Source of the DNA: a virus
Direction: 5' to 3' (one strand)
Virus record (IMG/VR): IMGVR_UViG_3300025727_000011
Location: 1 to 64,000 of that record
Length of the DNA: 64,000 nucleotides
Positions within the stretch are counted from its first letter, which is position 1, and each line of letters opens with the position of its first letter. Shown piece after piece: positions 57,237 through 64,000 of this stretch. The notes under the pieces were generated by a model. It had not been told where the DNA came from and ran no database searches. It saw nothing but the letters and a program-made list of their open reading frames with translations. The position numbers and the translations under genes were made by a program.

Positions 57237-57250
57237 GTTACTCATCCTAT
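57237..57250 (+). promoter_or_regulatory. late-promoter-like element (GTTACTCATCCTAT)
   Basis: A weaker copy, 33 nt before the ATG at 57284, the normal spacing. Confidence 0.4.
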
Positions 57251-57283
57251 GGCGTTCCCAAGGTGTAGACCTACAGGAGCCTC

Positions 57284-60200
57284 ATGGGCCGCAAGCCTGA
57301 CATTCAGCGATTGCTGTTCCGTTATGCGGATCTGAACCCTCCGTTGGGGTATCCGGGTGGGTCTTGTCATTTACAAGACCGCATCCGACAAGAGGTATCC
57401 AACAAACGGAACCAAAACCTCTTGCTTGATCATCACTTGTCGGGTGGTGACAAGAAACCGAATGATCGCTATGAGCGGGCCATCTACGATTCGATAGATG
57501 AAGGTCCGGTGAAGGGCACGTCATTTCGTCGTGTGTTGGTCAGTGAGCACGCGCAGTATCGAATGGATCAGCGAGGTATCACGGTACCGGATCTTCGGTC
57601 AGCGTTGCGGGCTTTTCAGAAGGATTGGGGAAAGGAACGAAGTCGGGGGATCACGTCACTGACTCGACTGCTTCAACAGCCGAATGAGTTTCATTACGAC
57701 TACGACGGCATTCGTTTTTTCATGCGTCCTCTCAAGCTGTGGACACCCAAAGACAAGAAAGTAGATGTATGGATTCGGACTTTGTACGATCCAAGTGCGA
57801 GTCCACCACGCCCTGTTGCACCTGATGAGTGTAAGAACTTCCCTGGTTGGTCGAAAGAGTACCCGGAGCACGGTTTTGATCGGCTATTTCCGAAACGGGT
57901 GGCGCAAAGGTTTGCGGATCTAGCACCGCCTCTCGGATTTCCGGGGGGTTCCTGCCATCTGATTGAACGTGTTCATGATGAGGTGAACAACCCTCGTCTT
58001 CGAGATCGATTAGTCGATTCCGTGGAGGAGGGTCAGTCTCTCTCCAATGCTGATGCGTCCAAGGTGTACTCACCGGAAAGGGAGAGAGGCGTTTCGGGCA
58101 AGCGGCTCAATAAGATCATTCTTACTTCGCATGTTCAATATCGGATGGACTTGCGAGGGATCACGGTCCCTGAGATTCGTTTAGCCCTCAAGCAGTTTGC
58201 CAAGGCGTACCTTGATGAACGGTCCCGCAAGAGCTTGCAAGCTCGTTGGTGGGATGAGGCAATGGCATGGGGCGAGGAGATCAAATGGGAAGCCCCTATG
58301 GGGCTTGTGGTTGTTTTCACGTTGCCGTCGCAGGATACTGCCAACATCATCACAGCTTATTGGCCCGGTCAGTCAGACCCTCGGCCCAGAGATGAGACGG
58401 AATGTGGGTTTCCTTCTGCGGGTCGGGTTTCTGCTTTGAAGATGGCACCGGTTCCTGGTGTTCAGACGTTTGTTACCGAGAAGTCTCAGAAAGGCTTGCC
58501 CACGGATAGTGATCGTGAGAAACAAGTTGTTTTGCCTCCGGGATCCGCAACACCGGGCGGTGAGGGGCGTGAGATCGGGAAGTTTGAGTTCAACACTCCT
58601 GATGCTGATTCCGACATCAAGCCTCGGACATTAGGCATCCCTGGAGAGGAGTATGGGCATCCGTCGAACGATACTTACAACACGGTGAGTCGTCGAACGA
58701 TGACGGCTGGAAGCCCTTTGGTTTCGGAACCTGCTTATGGGGAGTCTGATGCAGCCCTTCCTCGTGGTGAGGAGGATGAAAAGACGGCATATGCAAAAGG
58801 TGACATTCGACCTTCTGGTACCCCAGGAGGTCAGGGGGGCGTCCCTCAACGAGAACAAGAGGTTGCTGAAAAACGTAAGCGTAAGCGCCGTCATGAACAG
58901 AATCGAGGGAGGGATAATCAGAAAGCCCTCAAGCGTTACCATGCCAAGTACAAGAAAAAACGTCAGATGGTGGAGCGCAAAGATAAATATCGTCAAAATC
59001 CTCGGAGATACAGACGCAAAACTCCACAAGAGTATGAGCGCCCGGACAAGACGGCGGTGGTGCAGCGGTACGCGACCCGTCTCTGGTATCACGGCTCCCC
59101 GAAGCGGTTTGAGGGCTTCAAGACCTACGAGGGTCACACCTTCGGCAAGGGTCCGTCCGAGGTGCCTTTGTTCTTCAGTCCCTCCAAGTCCTTCGCCAAG
59201 ATGTACGCCACGGGTCCAGAGGGGACGATCTACGCCGCCCGGTTGAAGTGGCGGAAGGTCTTTGACGGTGCAGACCTGTACCGGGAATCTCGGTACTGGC
59301 CCCCGGAGTATGAAGACCTGACTCCAGAGGGCAAGGCCCTGTACGACGATCTCGCTGACGGCAAGGTGTTCCCCGGTGTAGACGAGGACGACCTGCTTGA
59401 CGGCTACCCGAGCCTGTGGGCACAGGTTCTCCGCATGGACTACGACATCATCGAGGATGCAGCGTTCAAGTGGTGGCTCAAGAAAAACGGCTACGACGCC
59501 GCCTACGTCACGGGTGATGGGGTGCAGAACGTCTTTGTGGTCTCTCCGAGTCAGGTCGAGATCGTTGAGGTCGAGGGGCGCTGGGACAAGAAGGCTGGTG
59601 ACGTGATGCTGTACGACCAGCACAACCCAGCGAACAACGAGATCAAGCAACCCGGTAAGGATGTGAACTACCGGGCAGAGGGTCCGACGACCTACTCCAC
59701 GGAACCCGACGAGAAGCAAGGCATTGTGCCTGGGGGTCGTGTGCCGAGCCGTCAGTTGGACAACGCTCCTCCTGCATCGAGCCGTGTGATTCCAGACTCC
59801 ATGAAGCAGACCTTGGAGGATAGCTACACGAAGGCGGCAGCAGCTACCATTCCGACAATCCTCGATAACTGCGGTCCTGCTGTTACAGACCGCTCCAAGG
59901 GGATCAAAGTCAAACGTAAGCGGCTTTCTCCTAGCGGGATGTCTACATGGTCCGTTCAAGGGTCCAGTGGGGAAGTGTACACGGTTCGTGTCAAACCAAT
60001 CCGCAAGAACAAACGGTATAAAATCATCTCCAAGATGCCTGTCAAGGTGTCGTGCTCGTGTCAGTTCTGGAGATGGCAAGGGCCAGAGCATTGGGGAAAG
60101 ACCAACGATTTCTTGTACGGAAAGCCTCGCGGCACGGCCTCTGTTCCGGTTATTCGAGATCCCCTCGGAGAACACTGGGCCTGTAAACACCTCATAGCGG

Positions 60201-61504
60201 TCTTGCAGTACGTCAATAAATGGCGTTTCGCTGCCGATGCCGAGTGGTCGTATGAAGGGCCTTTCGCTCCTTTACCTGACGAGGGCCGGGTCGCTGCTCG
60301 GTACTTGGAGGCCAAGCGTCAACTTTGGTGGCATGGCACGTCTGGGAAGAACTTGCGAAGCGTCTTGAAGCAGGGGTTGATTCCGACCGGGGATCTGGTC
60401 TTCGATGTCGAGGTGGACCCCGACCGGGCTGGTGGGCGATCCATCAAGACCTTTGGAGGCATCTACTTCTCGTCTCAGTGGTTCACCGCGTACTCCTCTG
60501 CGGGGGGCGCGAATCGGAAGTCATTCGGAGTCATTTCGGGTCCAACGCCGTACTCTAGGGTCATCATTGGAGCCACGCTCGACAACCGCTCTCCCGGCAT
60601 CATGCTCGATGAGGATGACATGCTGGGAGGGGTTGAGCGTCTGATGGGGCGGGCCTTCGATGACGTGTCCCGTAAGGTACGGCTTCCTGAAGATTTGGTG
60701 GATCGGTGGTCAGGGGGTGTGAAGGCAGGGTTCTACGGTAAGAGTCACCGCTTCTTGTTGGAGGATGCTGACTACGGCGACCTGCCTGCGAAGTACCTTG
60801 ATCATATGGCGTCGAAGTACCCGAAGTTGGAAGGTCGGGTGAAGCGTCAACGGGGAGCATTGGAGTCCGCTATTCGGGATATGTTGGCGGGCTACTCGGT
60901 TCATCTTCTTGAGGTTTGGTATCACCGCTACAAGGATGACCAGACCAAGAAGATTCAGGGGTACATCGAAAGTGCTGGTCGTAGGGGTTCACCGGATCTG
61001 GTTCGTCAGCATGAAGACGAGTTGAAGCAGCACTTGGCCGACGAGCGGGAGGTCAAAGGGTCATTCCAGTTGCTCCAGAAGGCTACCAACCGTGTTGGCC
61101 AGATGATGCGTGAAGCGACCGAGATGCCCGAGGGTGCTTGGAGGCACAACATTCGAGTCATGCGTCCGGTGACCTACCGAGGCAAGGACCGAATTCTGAT
61201 GGTTGCTTCTATCACGGATAGGGACTCACAGGTCTGGAAGGATGCGGGTCACTTCTCATCCACCGCTGACATCATCTTCCACTACGGGGCGCAGCAGCGT
61301 AAGCCGTTCATCGACAAGTACGAGGATCGGGTGGGCGGCATCGCTCGTGTGCTCGATGCTTCGGGCAAGGTGCTGGAGATCATCGACAAGCGGGGACAGT
61401 TGGAGGAGCGTGGTTGGCCTACGGACCTCTGGGGTCCTGCTCCACAAGCCTACCGGGACGTTGCGGCTTCTGCTCTCACAACGGATTCTCCCTTCCGCCG
61501 TTAG
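57284..61504 (+). CDS. 1,406-residue multidomain virion/effector candidate
   Basis: Visible parts: two tandem domains, each opening RFADLxPPLGxPGGSCHL (RYADL in the first; about 13 and 209) and containing SEH/TSH-x-QYRMDxRGITVPE-like segments (DUF4258-like); a flexible Pro/Gly region; a very basic stretch (about 529-582, KRKRKRR and KYKKKR); an ADP-ribosyltransferase-like domain opening TRLWYHGSPKRF (about 599-770); a SWIM-type zinc site CSC...CKH (about 921-966); and a second ADP-ribosyltransferase-like domain opening LWWHGTSGKNL (about 1012-1300). This resembles packaged, injected phage proteins such as T4 Alt in concept. Enzyme activity is not proved. The TAG stop lies in the next late element. 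Confidence 0.65.
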   Translation: MGRKPDIQRLLFRYADLNPPLGYPGGSCHLQDRIRQEVSNKRNQNLLLDHHLSGGDKKPNDRYERAIYDSIDEGPVKGTSFRRVLVSEHAQYRMDQRGITVPDLRSALRAFQKDWGKERSRGITSLTRLLQQPNEFHYDYDGIRFFMRPLKLWTPKDKKVDVWIRTLYDPSASPPRPVAPDECKNFPGWSKEYPEHGFDRLFPKRVAQRFADLAPPLGFPGGSCHLIERVHDEVNNPRLRDRLVDSVEEGQSLSNADASKVYSPERERGVSGKRLNKIILTSHVQYRMDLRGITVPEIRLALKQFAKAYLDERSRKSLQARWWDEAMAWGEEIKWEAPMGLVVVFTLPSQDTANIITAYWPGQSDPRPRDETECGFPSAGRVSALKMAPVPGVQTFVTEKSQKGLPTDSDREKQVVLPPGSATPGGEGREIGKFEFNTPDADSDIKPRTLGIPGEEYGHPSNDTYNTVSRRTMTAGSPLVSEPAYGESDAALPRGEEDEKTAYAKGDIRPSGTPGGQGGVPQREQEVAEKRKRKRRHEQNRGRDNQKALKRYHAKYKKKRQMVERKDKYRQNPRRYRRKTPQEYERPDKTAVVQRYATRLWYHGSPKRFEGFKTYEGHTFGKGPSEVPLFFSPSKSFAKMYATGPEGTIYAARLKWRKVFDGADLYRESRYWPPEYEDLTPEGKALYDDLADGKVFPGVDEDDLLDGYPSLWAQVLRMDYDIIEDAAFKWWLKKNGYDAAYVTGDGVQNVFVVSPSQVEIVEVEGRWDKKAGDVMLYDQHNPANNEIKQPGKDVNYRAEGPTTYSTEPDEKQGIVPGGRVPSRQLDNAPPASSRVIPDSMKQTLEDSYTKAAAATIPTILDNCGPAVTDRSKGIKVKRKRLSPSGMSTWSVQGSSGEVYTVRVKPIRKNKRYKIISKMPVKVSCSCQFWRWQGPEHWGKTNDFLYGKPRGTASVPVIRDPLGEHWACKHLIAVLQYVNKWRFAADAEWSYEGPFAPLPDEGRVAARYLEAKRQLWWHGTSGKNLRSVLKQGLIPTGDLVFDVEVDPDRAGGRSIKTFGGIYFSSQWFTAYSSAGGANRKSFGVISGPTPYSRVIIGATLDNRSPGIMLDEDDMLGGVERLMGRAFDDVSRKVRLPEDLVDRWSGGVKAGFYGKSHRFLLEDADYGDLPAKYLDHMASKYPKLEGRVKRQRGALESAIRDMLAGYSVHLLEVWYHRYKDDQTKKIQGYIESAGRRGSPDLVRQHEDELKQHLADEREVKGSFQLLQKATNRVGQMMREATEMPEGAWRHNIRVMRPVTYRGKDRILMVASITDRDSQVWKDAGHFSSTADIIFHYGAQQRKPFIDKYEDRVGGIARVLDASGKVLEIIDKRGQLEERGWPTDLWGPAPQAYRDVAASALTTDSPFRR

Positions 61505-61513
61505 CCTGCCTAT
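61500..61513 (+). promoter_or_regulatory. late-promoter-like element (GTTAGCCTGCCTAT)
   Basis: One change in the first half; supplies the upstream stop; 48 nt before the ATG at 61562. Confidence 0.5.
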
Positions 61514-61561
61514 GACCCTTTGGTGGGTAGGGCGTACCCGCACCCTCGGAGGAGCCTTCGC

Positions 61562-63445
61562 ATGGCAGCACAGATCCGAAGCAGCATCCCCGCAAAACCC
61601 ACGGTGGATAATGCTAGTCGCGATGACCTCACCATCGGTGATGTCATCACCTTGGAAGCGGTGCCTCCCGCAGTCGGGGCGACTTTTCAGTGGACTCTTG
61701 TTTTCGTGCCAGAGGGTAGCGCGGCAGTTCTGACGCCTCCGGCGGCAGCGACCACTTCTGGCCCGGTAGATTTCACTGCCGATCTTGTTGGGCCTTATTT
61801 GGCTCGGCTTGTAGTGGATGCGGGTCTACCTACTGAGAGCACTCAGTACGTTCGACTCCGTGCGCTGACGACGTTGCTCAATCTCAAGCTGGTCGCAGCC
61901 GGTGAGCGTCGAGATTCCACAGGTATCATCCCGGTCGATGTGGACATTGAGGGGTGGGCCAACGAACAGAATGAGAACCTGTTGGCGTTGGAGGCTGCTA
62001 TAGGGGCGGCTACGGCACCCTTGTCGATTGTGTTGACGGTTGGTAACACTACGGGCGGCACAGACATCGAGGTCACTACGGGTGACTCTATCGTGGGTCA
62101 GACGAGCCTGACGATGAGTGCTTCGGCGGGCAACGTAGACCTCACCGCTACGGGCGCGGGAGCAGACATTGTGCTCAACCCTGACGCTGCCGGTGCGGTA
62201 GTAGTCAACGGCAAGCTGACCGTTACGGGACTCATCGATCCTACGGGACTCATTCTCACTGAGGCTGGGATCCCTGCAACGACCTCTAGCGAAGGTTCGT
62301 TGTTCGTGGCCAACGGGTCTACGACTGGATTGGAAGACAACGACCTTTATTATGTGAAGGGTTCACAGGTCTTGTCGGGTATCGGGGCGTATATCAACTT
62401 GAGTGCCACGACTGGGATTTCGCAGATGCTTCTGATCCCGGAGCAGTTGGAGGGCGATGGTATAGGTAACATCACTGGGGCAACAATCTTTTTGTTCGAC
62501 CCGAATAACCTTGTGAGCATACCTTCGGATGGCGCTGCTCTGGTTCTAAACAGCGGCTCTCTTACCGAAACGTATACCTTCCGCACAGTTCCAACCGTGG
62601 CCTTCGATGTTGAGATCGGCACGAATGTGCGAGAGACCTCTGAAAACCTTGCGGCTGCGATAAATACCGACAGTGATCCCTCAGACGGGTGGGTTGCTCG
62701 CTATTCGTTTGGGGCGTTTACGCGCCTTCACACCAGCAACATCAATCGAGGCTGTGTTGTTTTGATTGCGGCTCGGAAAAGCGTCGGAACACACCGGATG
62801 TACGGTGATGAGGCTGGCGGTTCTTTTGGTGCGTCCAAACCAGAACGGGCGCAGTTTACCCCGACGGATTGGGGGTATCAATTCGGCATTGCTACGAACG
62901 CAGCGCCCTTGCCTTTAGCTGATCCAGGGACCGATAACTTCGGCTATCGACAGACAGGTTTGCTCCAGCTTGGGGATGGTCAGCTTCGGTGTACTTTGTC
63001 TCCTCCAGGGACTTACTTGTTTCGGGCATTTATCCCGACAAATTCAAGTCGTTGGTATCGAATCGCCCCCACTTGTCAGAGTTACCAAGTGGATGTGCCT
63101 CCTGGTCCCAACACGACAGTTACTCAACGAGGATGGGCACCGTGTGGTGGTCGTATCTCCGTAATCCGGGTGTTCATGCAGACGGTGAACACACAAGGAA
63201 ACTACACCGTGGTCTTCTCCAAGGTCACGGGCACGTCTCCCGGCACTCTCCTGACTACCGCTAACTTCGACATGAACACGTTGGTTGCAGCGACAGTTAC
63301 CGATCTTCCCGTGACAACTTTCATCACGCGGCAATACTTCGATCAAGGAGATCAGTGGTCAGTGGAGTTCACTTCTGATGATCTCAATTTTGATGGTGAG
63401 AGCATTTACTTTGAGATTCTGTTCGATCCCGAGGAGATTCAGTGA
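61562..63445 (+). CDS. tail fibre-like protein
   Basis: The ATG at 61562 has GGAGGAG seven bases upstream; an upstream in-frame start lies in the leader. The N-terminus (SRDDLTIGDVITLEAVPPAVGATFQW) is shared with the next gene. The body is beta-rich with fibre-like Thr/Gly/Ala strands (VDLTATGAGADIVLNPDAAG) and a C-terminal domain (GRISVIRVFMQTVNTQGNYTVVF) typical of fibre or adhesin tips. Late element upstream. Fibre function is inferred. Confidence 0.65.
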   Translation: MAAQIRSSIPAKPTVDNASRDDLTIGDVITLEAVPPAVGATFQWTLVFVPEGSAAVLTPPAAATTSGPVDFTADLVGPYLARLVVDAGLPTESTQYVRLRALTTLLNLKLVAAGERRDSTGIIPVDVDIEGWANEQNENLLALEAAIGAATAPLSIVLTVGNTTGGTDIEVTTGDSIVGQTSLTMSASAGNVDLTATGAGADIVLNPDAAGAVVVNGKLTVTGLIDPTGLILTEAGIPATTSSEGSLFVANGSTTGLEDNDLYYVKGSQVLSGIGAYINLSATTGISQMLLIPEQLEGDGIGNITGATIFLFDPNNLVSIPSDGAALVLNSGSLTETYTFRTVPTVAFDVEIGTNVRETSENLAAAINTDSDPSDGWVARYSFGAFTRLHTSNINRGCVVLIAARKSVGTHRMYGDEAGGSFGASKPERAQFTPTDWGYQFGIATNAAPLPLADPGTDNFGYRQTGLLQLGDGQLRCTLSPPGTYLFRAFIPTNSSRWYRIAPTCQSYQVDVPPGPNTTVTQRGWAPCGGRISVIRVFMQTVNTQGNYTVVFSKVTGTSPGTLLTTANFDMNTLVAATVTDLPVTTFITRQYFDQGDQWSVEFTSDDLNFDGESIYFEILFDPEEIQ

Positions 63446-63453
63446 TGGATGCC

Positions 63454-63467
63454 CTTACTTTGTCTAT
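63454..63467 (+). promoter_or_regulatory. weak late-promoter-like element (CTTACTTTGTCTAT)
   Basis: Matches TA and TCTAT of the consensus only; 27 nt before the ATG at 63495. Confidence 0.35.
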
Positions 63468-63494
63468 CCGGCCTTTTAGGTGGGAGTCTAACTG

Positions 63495-64000
63495 ATGGCG
63501 ACGGCAAGTATTCTCAGTCGGGTCACCGCACCTGTTGTCAAGATCGACCGCATCGGGATCAGCCGTGATGATCTTACGATCAACGATGTTGTCGAACTTG
63601 AGTCGGTAAACGTCGGCACGGCTTATCAGTGGAATATCGCTTTCAAGCCCGAGGACCAGTTAGGCACCCCTTCAACGGCGGTGTTCACCTCGACGGGCAC
63701 AGAACAGGCGATCATCCAGAACCCCGGCACGTTCACTGTTGACCTTGATGGGCCTTACCTGCTTCGGTTGGCTTACACGACTCCCCAGATCACGCTGAAC
63801 ACGGTCCTCACGGCGGGCGTCACGTTCACCATCAATGGGATCCTCCTGACGGCGGTGGCGGGCGCTCGGACTCCAGGTAGCGATGATTTCTCCGTTGCCA
63901 GCGGAACCGCTGCGGGCATCGTCGCGGACATCGTGGCTGCGATCAACGACCCGCTCAATAGTTTTGTTGCCGCGAACCTCGCAGGAACGGATTCTTCTCC
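63495..64000 (+). CDS. tail fibre-like protein (3' end outside window)
   Basis: The frame is open from the ATG at 63495 to the right edge (168 codons visible). The N-terminus shows SRDDLTINDVVELESVNVGT with YQWNIAF, paralogous to the preceding gene, suggesting a shared attachment domain with a different distal part. Confidence 0.65.
   Translation, partial: MATASILSRVTAPVVKIDRIGISRDDLTINDVVELESVNVGTAYQWNIAFKPEDQLGTPSTAVFTSTGTEQAIIQNPGTFTVDLDGPYLLRLAYTTPQITLNTVLTAGVTFTINGILLTAVAGARTPGSDDFSVASGTAAGIVADIVAAINDPLNSFVAANLAGTDSS

Noticed and set aside
58631-60190. 519-codon minus-strand frame inside the giant protein gene
   Set aside because: No start signal or motif; the plus-strand frame has clear domains across the same span.
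1-64000. Integrase, attachment site or repressor indicating a temperate phage
   Set aside because: None was recognised in this window; the type IB topoisomerase resembles tyrosine recombinases only distantly and has the GKSG and R-V-G-N-E pattern of topoisomerases.

Overview
The window is 64 kb of a tailed bacteriophage genome with a contractile tail (Caudoviricetes, myovirus morphology). It is GC-rich and tightly packed, with almost every gene on the + strand and many starts overlapping the preceding stop as ATGA or TGATG. A prohead protease, an acidic scaffold-like protein, a HK97-type major capsid candidate and a 1,704-residue sheath protein, next to a nearly complete replisome, point to a large, probably lytic phage. 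The host cannot be named from this sequence. Both window edges cut genes: a topoisomerase IB fusion on the left and a tail-fibre-like protein on the right.

Layout. 1-8.2 kb: topoisomerase IB/ADP-ribosyltransferase-like fusion, protease, scaffold, capsid. 8.3-11 kb: a LAGLIDADG endonuclease fused to a DNA methyltransferase, and a deoxynucleoside kinase. 11-17 kb: small virion-like, holin-like and zinc-ribbon genes, including the only minus-strand operon. 17-25.9 kb: RecD2-like helicase, SSB-like protein, RuvC-like resolvase, RecA, and the N-terminal half of a Rad50/SbcC ATPase. 25.9-28.6 kb: translationally coupled tiny genes, several with zinc ribbons. 28.6-35 kb: SbcD/Mre11, a Cas4-like nuclease, sliding clamp, C-terminal half of Rad50/SbcC, and a TOPRIM primase. 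35.3-38.3 kb: a clamp-loader gene broken in two by a split intein, with a LAGLIDADG endonuclease gene between the halves. 38.3-39.4 kb: a NusG-like and a sigma-like gene. 39.4-64 kb: late virion genes, including a Dps-like protein, an endolysin candidate, the sheath, a hexapeptide-repeat protein, a 1,406-residue multidomain protein and tail-fibre-like genes.

How the parts connect. A 14-bp element, consensus GGTAGYCNNYCTAT, lies at 18 sites, mostly 27-55 nt before the starts of virion genes, and once on the minus strand before the minus-strand operon. I propose it is the phage late promoter, perhaps read with the phage sigma-like protein and tuned by the NusG-like protein. Seven copies of a short N-terminal module (LIRLAS-x-x-P-x-GS-x-ER) head six otherwise unrelated late proteins and look like a sorting or packaging leader. 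Host-style -35/-10 promoters appear instead before two homing endonuclease genes. Three endonuclease genes sit beside or inside the most conserved genes (capsid, clamp loader, sheath).

The strongest candidates for new biology are the fractured clamp-loader locus, the late-promoter regulon with its leader-bearing proteins, the endonuclease-methyltransferase fusion, the split Rad50, the Dps-like protein with an intact ferroxidase signature, and the two large ADP-ribosyltransferase-fold virion candidates. All functional calls come from reading motifs; no database search was run.
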